From an uncultured Burkholderiaceae bacterium (GTDB lineage: Bacteria > Pseudomonadota > Gammaproteobacteria > Burkholderiales > Burkholderiaceae): DNA of 5,861 nucleotides. The position numbers and the translations under genes were made by a program. This document shows positions 1 through 5,861 of this stretch, in pieces. The notes beneath the pieces were generated by a model. The model saw only the letters and a list, made by a program, of their open reading frames with translations. It made no database searches and had not been told where the DNA came from. The stretch lies in contig CALMPB010000347.1 in NCBI GenBank assembly GCA_937871985.1, positions 1 through 5,861 of the forward strand, read 5' to 3'. Every line of letters starts with the position of its first letter. Position 1 is the stretch's first letter.

Positions 1-342
1 CAGCAAAGGGTTCAGATTGCGCGTTGCCTGGCGCAAAACCCCAAGCTGCTGCTGATGGACGAGCCATTCGGCGCCCTTGATGCAATCACCCGCCAGAGCC
101 TCCAGGACGAAGTGGCGCGCCTGGCGCACGAGCACGGCACGACAGTTGTATTCATTACCCACGATCTTGAAGAGGCCATTTATCTCGGTGATCGGGTCGT
201 GGTACTGGCGGCAAGCCCGGGCCGAATCGTCGCGGACATCGAGGTCGGAATCCCCCGGCCGCGCAACCAGCTGACTACGAGGGAAGACAAGAAATTCCTG
301 GAGCATCGTCATCATGTCTTCGGGTTGATGGAGGGGCATTGA
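1..342 (+). CDS. ABC transporter ATP-binding protein, NitT/TauT (SsuB/TauB-like) type, C-terminal part
   Basis: This is the C-terminal 113 residues of an ABC ATPase that powers uptake through the two permeases encoded next; the start lies left of the window. The fragment begins just after the usual LSGGQ signature (QQRVQIARCL at residues 1-10). It continues with a full Walker B motif (LLLMDEPFGALD, 16-27) including the catalytic glutamate E21 and the D-loop, and then the H-switch histidine (ITHD, H54). The DEPFGALD form and the tail with VVVLAASPGRI are typical of the nitrate/sulfonate/taurine importer ATPases. The Walker A motif is missing only because of the window edge. The reading frame is open from base 1, and its TGA stop at 340-342 overlaps the ATG of the next gene by one base, so the two are probably translationally coupled. 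The substrate is unknown. Confidence 0.93.
   Translation, partial: QQRVQIARCLAQNPKLLLMDEPFGALDAITRQSLQDEVARLAHEHGTTVVFITHDLEEAIYLGDRVVVLAASPGRIVADIEVGIPRPRNQLTTREDKKFLEHRHHVFGLMEGH
330..336 (+). promoter_or_regulatory. Ribosome binding site of permease 1
   Basis: GGAGGGG lies five bases before the ATG at 342, inside the end of the ATPase gene. It supports the ATG at 342 (or the TTG at 339, which would be too close for ideal spacing) as the start of permease 1. Confidence 0.7.
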
Positions 343-1106
343 TGCGACGTAAATGTCTAGGTGTAGTCGTTCCTGTGGCGCTGTTGTGCATATGGGAAGC
401 TGTCTGGCACATTGATGCCTTGCGCATGGAGTCGGTGTCCCATCCCTGGGAAGTTGCCGTTGCGTTCTATCGTGGATTGCTCGACGGGTCGATTCTCTTT
501 CTGACGCTGCAGACGTTCGAGAGCGCGCTGCTGGGGTTTGCGATTGCCGCCGCCATAGGTGTTGCTGTGGGTGTTTTTCTTGGTCTGGCGCCTCGCGCCG
601 AACGCATTGTCGGGCCATCCATTGATTTAATGCGGCCGGTGCCGTCCGTGGCGTTGATCCCGTTGGCCCTGATGATTTATGGCTTCGGCGTGAAGATGGA
701 GGCATCAATTGTGGCGTTCGCCTGCGTATGGCCTGTGCTTATCGTAACCATAGCGGCCGTTCGCAGTATCGACCCGGGCTTGCTCGAGGTTGCTCGTGTC
801 TTGCAAATGACCGCGGCCGAACGCACATTCAAGATCGTACTGCCTGCCGCCGCCGGGAGGATAGTGGTGGGTTTGCAACTGGCCTTGGCCATCTCATTGG
901 TTGTGGCGGTAACCGTGGAAATAGTCATCAACCCCAGAGGCCTGGGGTACGGCATGATGTCCGCTCAGCAGTCGATGCACTTCGACAAAATGTACGCACA
1001 ACTGCTCTGGATCGGAGTAGTGGGCTGGGGCTTGAGCTTCATCAGCCAAAAGGCGCTGGATCGATGGTCTCCGCAGCTTGGGGTCACTCGCGAGGGTCAG
1101 CCATGA
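342..1106 (+). CDS. ABC transporter permease 1, NitT/TauT (SsuC-like) type
   Basis: Inner-membrane permease of 254 residues, close to the family norm of about 250-270. Hydrophobic segments fall at roughly 5-22, 62-82, 100-116, 121-140, 174-195 and 219-236, fitting the six-helix BPD_transp_1 fold. The RPVP motif (98-101) and the WPV motif (130-132) match SsuC/TauC relatives and recur in the next gene. The cytoplasmic coupling (EAA) loop is at 149-168 (starts EVARVLQMT, ends KIVLP). The normally conserved glycine of this loop appears to be Q155 here. I chose the ATG at 342, which overlaps the upstream TGA and has a GGAGGGG ribosome site at 330-336; a TTG one codon earlier (339) is possible. The gene ends in an ATGA overlap with the second permease, so the two probably form a heterodimeric channel. 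Confidence 0.93.
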   Translation: MRRKCLGVVVPVALLCIWEAVWHIDALRMESVSHPWEVAVAFYRGLLDGSILFLTLQTFESALLGFAIAAAIGVAVGVFLGLAPRAERIVGPSIDLMRPVPSVALIPLALMIYGFGVKMEASIVAFACVWPVLIVTIAAVRSIDPGLLEVARVLQMTAAERTFKIVLPAAAGRIVVGLQLALAISLVVAVTVEIVINPRGLGYGMMSAQQSMHFDKMYAQLLWIGVVGWGLSFISQKALDRWSPQLGVTREGQP

Positions 1107-1870
1107 AAATCAAGAAAAAATGGACCGAACGCCTTGGAGCAGTGTTGTTTGTCGTCGTCATGCTGGCAATATGGCAATTGCTTTCGACCTTCAATGTTAT
1201 TTCACCGCTCTTCTTTCCTTCGCCTTCGCGTACCTTCAGGGCACTCTGGGGCCAGCTTGAGCAGGGGCATGTATGGGCGCCGCTGTCGGCAACGGTGCTG
1301 CGCATGATTTATGGCTGGCTGGCGGCATCCGTTGCCGGGGTGGTACTGGGCGCCATGATTGCGGGCTCCCGGCTGAGCAAGAACCTTCTTGGCCCGCTGC
1401 TTGAGTTTGTGCGGCCCATTCCGGCTTCCGCTTTTATCCCGGTTGCCATTCTCATGTTCGGCTTGTCGAACAATATGTCCACCGCCATCATCGCCTTTGG
1501 CTCGATCTGGCCGGTTCTATTGTCCGCCATCAAAGGGTTCTCGTCCGTGGATGAGCGCCTGTACGAAGTGGCAGATGCAATGGGAATATCGAGGTGGTAC
1601 CGGTTCCGGCATATATCCTTGCCCAGTGCGTTGCCGGACATCATGGCGGGCGCGCGTGTCGGGCTGGCGGTGGCGCTGATCCTGGCGGTGGTGACCGAAA
1701 TGCAGGCTTCCCTGCCGGGGCTGGGCAGCAGCATCCTGATGGCGCAGAGGTCTTTTCGTACCCCGGATCTATATGCGAACGTAGTCATGCTGGGCTGCGT
1801 GGGCTTTTTGGCCTCGGCGCTTTTGCAGTGGATAGAGCGCCGCATGTTGAAATGGCGTTCAGCGGTTTAG
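1103..1870 (+). CDS. ABC transporter permease 2, NitT/TauT (SsuC-like) type
   Basis: Second inner-membrane permease, 255 residues, homologous to the preceding one but clearly divergent. Shared landmarks are RPIP (104-107), the FIPVAILMFG stretch (111-120), WPVLL (136-140) and a canonical EAA loop (155-174) with EVADAMG, the conserved glycine G161 and the terminal LP. The N-terminus is basic (MKIKKKW) and is followed by a membrane helix at about 11-28, giving a cytoplasmic N-terminus. The ATG at 1103 forms an ATGA overlap with the previous stop and has a GAGGG ribosome site at 1092-1096. The frame stays open back to 728, but that upstream part lies antiparallel in sense to nothing useful: it is permease 1 read in another frame and lacks membrane character. 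As last gene of the operon it is followed by a terminator hairpin. The substrate cannot be deduced without the binding protein. Confidence 0.93.
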   Translation: MKIKKKWTERLGAVLFVVVMLAIWQLLSTFNVISPLFFPSPSRTFRALWGQLEQGHVWAPLSATVLRMIYGWLAASVAGVVLGAMIAGSRLSKNLLGPLLEFVRPIPASAFIPVAILMFGLSNNMSTAIIAFGSIWPVLLSAIKGFSSVDERLYEVADAMGISRWYRFRHISLPSALPDIMAGARVGLAVALILAVVTEMQASLPGLGSSILMAQRSFRTPDLYANVVMLGCVGFLASALLQWIERRMLKWRSAV

Positions 1871-1877
1871 CGGGCAA

Positions 1878-1908
1878 GAAAACAGGCACGGGCAACGCGC
1901 CTGTTTTC
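1878..1908. terminator. Probable bidirectional rho-independent terminator between convergent operons
   Basis: A perfect 10-bp inverted repeat, GAAAACAGGC (1878-1887) and GCCTGTTTTC (1899-1908), encloses an 11-base loop. The A run on one arm and T run on the other give a U-rich 3' side on both strands, as in terminators used from both directions. It starts 8 bases after the permease stop and lies about 60 bases beyond the end of the binding-protein gene on the other strand, in the only gap between the two converging operons. The U run is short (four) and inside the stem, so efficiency is uncertain. The rest of the gap (1909-1969) shows nothing convincing. Confidence 0.72.
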
Positions 1909-1969
1909 ATAATGCCGTGATGCTGGCCATGTCCCATTGCTTTCGCATGGCCGTATCTTCTGTGAAGGC

Positions 1970-3106
1970 TTATTTATCCTGCACCAGCTTCCATTGGCCG
2001 TTTTGAACTTGAACCAGTACGGCGGAGCGTTCGTCGACACCCGTATGATCGGTTTTCGACATGTTGTATACACCATGGACGCCAATGACTTCCTTGCCGG
2101 ATTCGATGGCATCGCGCAATGCCGAACGGAAGGCGGGAGTACCGGGCTTGGCGGTCTTTGCCGCCTTGGCGACGGCCTGGTCGGCAATGAGGTAGGCGTC
2201 CCAGGAATAGGCCGAAAATGCGTTGCGGGTATTGTCGCCGAACTTGCCTTCGTATTTATGGATGAAATCCAGGGCGACTTTCTTGATGGGGTTGCTGTCG
2301 GGTAGCTGTTCCGCCACCATGACGGGCCCTGTTGTCGCGTAGGCGCCTTCAACGTATTTTCCTCCCACTCGCAGGAAGTCCTTGTTGATGACGGCGGGGT
2401 TGTGATAAATGGGGCCTTTGTAGTTGCGTTCGCGCAAAGTCACCTGGGGCAGGGCGGCGGGTGTGCCCGAGCCGCCCAGCAGCACGGCGTCGGGCTTGGC
2501 GGAAATAAGTTTCAGAACCTGGCCGGCAACGCTGGTGTCGGGGCGGGCATAGCGCTCTGAGGCAACGATTTTGATGCCTGAGTCGCCGATCTGCGATTTG
2601 AATCCCGATAGAACCAGATCGCCCCATGAGTCGGAGAACCCCAGATAGCCCACGGTTTTAATGCCCTGCTTTTTCATGTGGCGCACAACTGGAATCGACA
2701 TGACATCCATAGGCTGAGGCACTGAAAACGTCCATGGACTTTTTTCCGGGGTGAGCGGTGTTGGCGACAGCGCTATCTGCGGGACTTTCAGCTCATTGGC
2801 GACTTCGCCCACCGCAATGGCGGTCGGGACGTTGCTGGAGCCGATGATCAAATCGACCTTGTCCTGCTCGATCAAGCGGCGAGCCAGTTTGGTGGATATC
2901 GTCGTGTCGGTGGCATCGTCGACAATAATGTATTCGACGGGTTCGCCGCCCAGCGTTTTAGGCAGCAGGCTGAATGTGTTTTTGTACGGGATGCCCAACG
3001 ACGCTCCGGGGCCGGTGGCGGCCGTAATGACCCCGACCTTTATGTCGGCATGGGCGGCCAGAGGGAGCGTTGCCGCAAGGGCAAGAGCAAGAACATGTTT
3101 TTTCAT
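1970..3106 (-). CDS. Periplasmic substrate-binding protein, branched-chain amino acid (HAAT/LivK-like) family
   Basis: Secreted solute-binding protein of 378 residues, the usual length for the Peripla_BP_6 type I fold. A signal peptide is clear: basic MKKH, hydrophobic core to about residue 17, and a likely cut after AHA (18-20) before DIKVG. The first lobe starts IKVGVITAATGPGA (22-35). Further family landmarks are the VDDATDTT stretch (62-69), LIIGSSNVPTA (87-97), PWTFSVPQP (124-132) and GSGTPAALPQ (212-221). This subfamily is common in Burkholderiales and covers amino acids, amides and aromatic or small organic acids, so the ligand is not determined. The ATG at 3106 has a GGAG site five bases upstream (3112-3115). 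The gene follows mdcH by 77 bases on the same strand with no obvious terminator or promoter between them, suggesting cotranscription. No matching LivHMGF genes are in the window; the neighbouring permeases on the other strand belong to a different transporter class. Confidence 0.93.
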   Translation of the reverse strand: MKKHVLALALAATLPLAAHADIKVGVITAATGPGASLGIPYKNTFSLLPKTLGGEPVEYIIVDDATDTTISTKLARRLIEQDKVDLIIGSSNVPTAIAVGEVANELKVPQIALSPTPLTPEKSPWTFSVPQPMDVMSIPVVRHMKKQGIKTVGYLGFSDSWGDLVLSGFKSQIGDSGIKIVASERYARPDTSVAGQVLKLISAKPDAVLLGGSGTPAALPQVTLRERNYKGPIYHNPAVINKDFLRVGGKYVEGAYATTGPVMVAEQLPDSNPIKKVALDFIHKYEGKFGDNTRNAFSAYSWDAYLIADQAVAKAAKTAKPGTPAFRSALRDAIESGKEVIGVHGVYNMSKTDHTGVDERSAVLVQVQNGQWKLVQDK

Positions 3107-3183
3107 TTTGTCTCCAAGATTTCAGTGGTTTTGAGGGTGGAACGATTGTTGATCGGCGCGTGCCATGACGGCTGCCTGAGCGG
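3107..3183 (-). other. Short gap between mdcH and the binding-protein gene
   Basis: This 77-base stretch is the only intergenic space in the minus-strand operon; all other junctions overlap or are 11 bases apart. I see the GGAG ribosome site of the binding protein at 3112-3115, no strong hairpin with a U tract, and no convincing -35/-10 pair. It could hide a weak internal promoter or a processing site that lets the binding protein be made at a different level from the enzyme subunits, but nothing in the bases proves it. Confidence 0.4.
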
Positions 3184-4113
3184 TCAGGGATATGGCTCGC
3201 GCTCGATCAGGGTAAGCAGAGTTTCAAGCTTGTTGTTGTCGCAGCACAGGACCTGGCCGCTGGCAAAGACGGGGGAGGAAAGATTGCTCAGAATGGATCC
3301 ACTGGGCATTTCCACCGCCAGGCGGGCGCCGCGCTCCCATGCCAGACGGGCTGTGTCGAGCCAGTTCACACGGTTTTTCATATTGCTGGCCAGGTCTTGC
3401 GCGATACTTGCTGGATCGGCAAGCATTCTGGCCGAGTTGCTGCTTAAATAGATCACTCGCGGAGCCCGCAGTGTTACCTTGGAAATATCCGCCAGTAATA
3501 TGGCGGCTGCTTGGTCGTAGAGCTCGCAATGCGAGGGGACGCTGACGGCAAGACGATGGACTTGGGTAGCGCCACTCATCGATGCCAATTCCATGGTGGC
3601 GGACAATGCATCATTGCTGCCAGAAATGGCAAATTGCGTTGGCGCGTTGATATTGGCCAGGTAAACCGGCGTTGCGAGTGTATGGATTTGTGCTATCAAT
3701 GGCTCCAGTTCTTCCTGGGCCAGGCCTGAAATGGCGGCCATGCCGTAGCCCGATGGGTAGCTCTCATCCATGAGTTGTCCGCGCCGGGCAACCAAGCGCA
3801 CAGCGTCGGCATAGTCCAAGGCTCCGGCGATCACGGCGGCGGGATAGGCGCCGATTGACAGGCCTGCGACCATGTGGGTCCGGGCACCCTGAGCGGCCAG
3901 TGTTCGCGCCATCGATACCCCAGCCGCCAGCAAGCATGTCTGTACGGCGGCGCTAGTCGTAAACGCTTCGGCCGTATCCAGCAGTAAAGGATCCGTGCCG
4001 AGAGCTTCGAAGGTCTCGCATAGCGTGCGTTCGACTTCGGAATGCCTGGGAAGGGTGTGCAGCATGCCGACGCGCTGGGAGCCTTGTCCGGGGAATGTAT
4101 AGAGAACACTCAT
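3184..4113 (-). CDS. mdcH: Malonate decarboxylase subunit MdcH, malonyl-CoA:ACP transacylase
   Basis: FabD-like acyltransferase of 309 residues, full length. In malonate decarboxylase it moves a malonyl group from malonyl-CoA to the thiol of the prosthetic arm on the carrier protein, priming the enzyme. The fold landmarks are all present: FPGQGSQ at 7-13, the nucleophile elbow GLSIGAYP (84-91) with catalytic S86, the arginine of RRG (R111 region) that holds the malonyl carboxylate, and VPSH (192-195) with catalytic H195. The GLSIGAYPAA variant is characteristic of MdcH rather than of fatty-acid FabD, which usually has GHSLGE. The ATG at 4113 overlaps the mdcG stop (ATGA, 4110-4113), with only a weak upstream ribosome site, so translational coupling is likely. 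The frame is open further upstream to 4554, but that part is mdcG read out of frame. Confidence 0.95.
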   Translation of the reverse strand: MSVLYTFPGQGSQRVGMLHTLPRHSEVERTLCETFEALGTDPLLLDTAEAFTTSAAVQTCLLAAGVSMARTLAAQGARTHMVAGLSIGAYPAAVIAGALDYADAVRLVARRGQLMDESYPSGYGMAAISGLAQEELEPLIAQIHTLATPVYLANINAPTQFAISGSNDALSATMELASMSGATQVHRLAVSVPSHCELYDQAAAILLADISKVTLRAPRVIYLSSNSARMLADPASIAQDLASNMKNRVNWLDTARLAWERGARLAVEMPSGSILSNLSSPVFASGQVLCCDNNKLETLLTLIEREPYP

Positions 4114-4799
4114 TGCACGTGCCTGTTGCGGGAATTGCACCCGACCGGTTCGTCCCATGGCGTGTTTGTGAAGATTGGACCAAAGTTTGTTTTCAGCAGT
4201 ACGACTCCCGCTTTCCCGGTCCACTCGAGAAATGAAAATCCTCCGTGTCCGGTGTCGACCTGCAAATCCACTTTGCATGCGCTGCAGGCAAGGGCACAAT
4301 GAAGCGCATCGACTTGCTCCTGGGTGAAGGGGCGACTGCAGCGAACCACTATGTCGAGGTCGCTGCCTGCGTGCAATGTCGATATTCCGCTTGCCAGCGT
4401 AAAGCCCGCACTTCCTGTCGGCCCCCAGACCAGGCCTGTACGGTCCAGGTAAGGGGCAATGCGCATCAAGGCCGAAATGGCCGGCGACTGAAGCTGTTGC
4501 GGCTGTTCGAACCAGGCTTGGCGCCGAGCTAGTTCTTCGGGCTTTATGCAGCAATGTATTCCAGCCGTCGAGTCGAGATAGGCCCTCAGTCGCTGATTAC
4601 GCTGTTTGCCGCGGAGTCCTACGGGGACAAGGCCGGTTGCATCCAGATGCTCACGGCGCACGACGACCGGCGCCAGCGCGATCCATGCCGCCGTGGCCCA
4701 TCGAGGCATGGGTTCGACGGTGGCTAGCGCTGCCTGGTTGGGCACCCAGAGCAGATCGTGGGGGGCGAGGCATGTCATGTTATTGCGAGCTTGGTCCAT
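4110..4799 (-). CDS. mdcG: Malonate decarboxylase holo-ACP synthase MdcG (phosphoribosyl-dephospho-CoA transferase)
   Basis: Nucleotidyltransferase-like enzyme that transfers the 2'-(5''-phosphoribosyl)-3'-dephospho-CoA group, made by MdcB, onto a serine of the carrier protein MdcC. With the ATG at 4799 it has 229 residues, slightly above the family's usual size of a little over 200. Landmarks are the N-terminal HDLLWV (14-19), the PVVVRR and GLRG stretches (44-49, 61-64), and the metal-binding nucleotidyltransferase motif GSDLDIVVR (145-153) with paired D147 and D149. A downstream acidic strand, VDLQVDT (177-183), and GGFSFLEW (186-193) also match the family. The start is uncertain: the ATG at 4799 lies 11 bases after the mdcE stop, while a second ATG at 4778 would give 222 residues; neither has a good ribosome site. 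The stop overlaps mdcH by four bases. Confidence 0.93.
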   Translation of the reverse strand: MDQARNNMTCLAPHDLLWVPNQAALATVEPMPRWATAAWIALAPVVVRREHLDATGLVPVGLRGKQRNQRLRAYLDSTAGIHCCIKPEELARRQAWFEQPQQLQSPAISALMRIAPYLDRTGLVWGPTGSAGFTLASGISTLHAGSDLDIVVRCSRPFTQEQVDALHCALACSACKVDLQVDTGHGGFSFLEWTGKAGVVLLKTNFGPIFTNTPWDEPVGCNSRNRHVQ

Positions 4800-4810
4800 G
4801 GCGTTGCGCT

Positions 4811-5644
4811 TTAGAGTTGACTGGCGGAATCCATCCATTGCCGGTGAAGGTGCTCTCGCACAGTGTCCGTGGCTTGGCGATGTTTTGTGCCTGTTCTGCC
4901 TCCCAACCCTCGATCCGACGAGTTGCGAATATCGATCAAGGCATCCTCGAGCGCGGCCATGACGGCCGTAATGTCGGTAGCGGCGGGCTGATCCGGGTTT
5001 TGCAGGCGCAGGCTGCGCCAAAGCAGCCCGAGCGAAGCAAAGCTGTCGATGTCATAGGCCATGGGGGGAATCGTGGCTGCAAGTTTTTCCAGTGCTTCGA
5101 CGGAGCGCAGCGTAATGCGTGCCGCAGACTGCTTGCCCATGGCATGTATTTGTATTCTGGGATCATGCAGGGCGATAAGGCGGTTGGCCTGGTATCCGTG
5201 CGCAAGAAAGGCCCCAGAAATGGCGTGCCCTACAATCAATCCGATCACTGGGTGTCCCTCTAGGCGGGCGCTCGCATAGGCAGCCGCCGCTCCAGCCAGA
5301 GCCTGATGTATGCCAAATCCCTCTTCACGCAGTCCGTAGGCCTGGCTGGGAACGTCGATGACGGCAATGATCGGAGTCCTGATTCTATGATGTTGATCGG
5401 CGGCGATGATCTCGCGCACGGCGCGTGCGATTTCCCATCCTTCGACCAGCCCTACTTCTCCGTTGCGGGCTCGGGGGAAGCGGTTGCGCGGGTCTGGAAC
5501 CACGGCGATGAACCGTGCCGGCTGGCCGGCCAGCGAGGCGTCGACCACGCGAATGGAGTCCGGGTAGCCGGGGACGGGATCGGCATAATGAGTGAGTTCG
5601 GCCAGCCAGAACGAGCCGCGCGTCGAATTGGTGGTGGCGTTCAT
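4811..5644 (-). CDS. mdcE: Malonate decarboxylase gamma subunit MdcE
   Basis: Carboxyltransferase-like subunit, 277 residues, that pairs with MdcD to decarboxylate malonyl-S-ACP to acetyl-S-ACP in the cytoplasm. It has a crotonase-type core: PIIAVIDVPSQAYG (91-104), EEGFGIHQALAG (107-118), the glycine-rich GHAISGAFLAHGYQANR (139-155) and HAMGKQSAARIT (167-178). PPMAYDID (193-200) followed by SLGLL (204-208) is another typical MdcE stretch. The last 60 or so residues are polar and less conserved in style, and I see no frameshift. The ATG at 5644 overlaps the mdcD stop (ATGA, 5641-5644) and has a GGAAGGGG ribosome site at 5653-5660. Co-translation with mdcD makes sense because the two subunits form one catalytic unit. 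Confidence 0.94.
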   Translation of the reverse strand: MNATTNSTRGSFWLAELTHYADPVPGYPDSIRVVDASLAGQPARFIAVVPDPRNRFPRARNGEVGLVEGWEIARAVREIIAADQHHRIRTPIIAVIDVPSQAYGLREEGFGIHQALAGAAAAYASARLEGHPVIGLIVGHAISGAFLAHGYQANRLIALHDPRIQIHAMGKQSAARITLRSVEALEKLAATIPPMAYDIDSFASLGLLWRSLRLQNPDQPAATDITAVMAALEDALIDIRNSSDRGLGGRTGTKHRQATDTVREHLHRQWMDSASQL

Positions 5645-5861
5645 GCGTCAAACCCCTTCCGGTATATCCAGCGGATTGTCTCCGGCGTGGCTTGTTCGTG
5701 GACGTTGATGTCGGCCATGCAGTCTAAAAATTCCTGGTATGAGTCGCTGCGATGCCGCCGAGGCAAGCCGCGCGACATCAAACTGGCGACTGTTGCGAGG
5801 ATTTCCTGCGTGTCGTCGGGCACATAGGCATCGACCAGTTTCGATAGGTAACGTTGCTCGC
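5641..5861 (-). CDS. mdcD: Malonate decarboxylase beta subunit MdcD, C-terminal part
   Basis: The reading frame is open from the right edge of the window to a TGA at 5643-5641 and encodes about 73 residues of a protein whose start lies outside. The visible part starts EQRYLSKLVDAYVPDD and ends RWIYRKGFDA; it is largely helical and polar, with no catalytic motif in view. The identification rests mainly on synteny: the gene directly before mdcE, with an ATGA overlap, is mdcD in known malonate decarboxylase operons, and a C-terminal helical region containing a PDD segment is compatible with that family. MdcD is the acetyl-CoA-carboxylase-beta-like half of the decarboxylase. A shorter reading starting at the GTG at 5823 is not needed, because the frame continues upstream. 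Confidence 0.8.
   Translation of the reverse strand, partial: EQRYLSKLVDAYVPDDTQEILATVASLMSRGLPRRHRSDSYQEFLDCMADINVHEQATPETIRWIYRKGFDA
5653..5660 (-). promoter_or_regulatory. Ribosome binding site of mdcE
   Basis: Read on the minus strand, GGAAGGGG lies eight bases before the ATG at 5644, inside the end of mdcD. It is the strongest ribosome site in the mdc part of the window and fixes the mdcE start. Confidence 0.65.

Noticed and set aside
728..1102. Open frame extending permease 2 upstream, which would give a 380-residue protein.
   Set aside because: The extension overlaps permease 1 almost fully in another frame, has no membrane or domain character, and the ATG at 1103 has both a ribosome site and a classic ATGA overlap.
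1925..1952. Second inverted repeat GGCCAT/ATGGCC in the gap between the operons.
   Set aside because: Only 6 bp with a 16-base loop and no T run; easily expected by chance beside the much stronger hairpin at 1878-1908.
1937..2305. Plus-strand open frame opposite the 3' end of the binding-protein gene.
   Set aside because: It is the mirror of a well-supported secreted protein, with no family motif and a composition typical of antisense shadows.
4115..4122. Palindrome GCACGTGC just upstream of mdcH, considered as an operator.
   Set aside because: An 8-bp palindrome inside the coding end of mdcG with no repeats nearby; nothing else suggests a promoter or regulator site there.
4114..4554. Upstream extension of mdcH to 456 residues, as if MdcH were fused to another domain.
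   Set aside because: The added part is mdcG read out of frame with low-complexity basic sequence; FPGQGSQ at the very N-terminus after the ATG at 4113 is the normal start for this family.
4800..5021. Upstream extension of mdcG to 303 residues.
   Set aside because: It overlaps the end of mdcE in another frame and resembles arginine/serine/proline-rich shadow translation; MdcG proteins begin near the HDLLW motif.
4637..5263. Plus-strand open frame of 208 codons opposite mdcE and mdcG.
   Set aside because: It runs antisense to two well-supported genes, has no recognisable motif or ribosome site, and long antisense frames are expected in GC-rich codon use.

Overview
The window looks like an ordinary stretch of a moderately GC-rich proteobacterial chromosome. 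The gene families, codon use and substrate-binding protein type fit a betaproteobacterium of the order Burkholderiales, perhaps Alcaligenaceae, but this is an inference from protein style and not from a marker gene. Two convergent, tightly packed operons meet at about position 1900. There are no RNA genes, CRISPR arrays, insertion sequences or phage genes that I can support.

Left part, plus strand (1-1870): the end of an ABC transporter operon of the nitrate/sulfonate/taurine (NitT/TauT, SsuABC-like) type. It holds the C-terminal part of the ATPase followed by two different but homologous inner-membrane permeases. Each start overlaps the preceding stop (TGATG, then ATGA). The periplasmic binding protein of this system is not in the window, so the substrate cannot be named.

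Junction (1871-1969): a perfect 10-bp inverted repeat flanked by A and T runs, probably a bidirectional terminator shared by both operons.

Right part, minus strand (5861 down to 1970): the distal part of a biotin-independent malonate decarboxylase operon, in the order mdcD (partial), mdcE, mdcG, mdcH, then a gene for a periplasmic branched-chain-amino-acid-type (HAAT family) binding protein. MdcD and MdcE form the carboxyltransferase-like decarboxylase that turns malonyl-S-ACP into acetyl-S-ACP and CO2. MdcG attaches the phosphoribosyl-dephospho-CoA arm to the acyl carrier protein. MdcH loads the first malonyl group onto that arm. The remaining subunits (MdcA, MdcB, MdcC) and any regulator would lie beyond the right edge.

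The most interesting point is the orphan binding protein immediately after mdcH, where several known mdc operons carry the malonate carrier (mdcLM). It suggests, without proving, an ABC-type uptake route for malonate or a related acid. I did not find a convincing undescribed system here.
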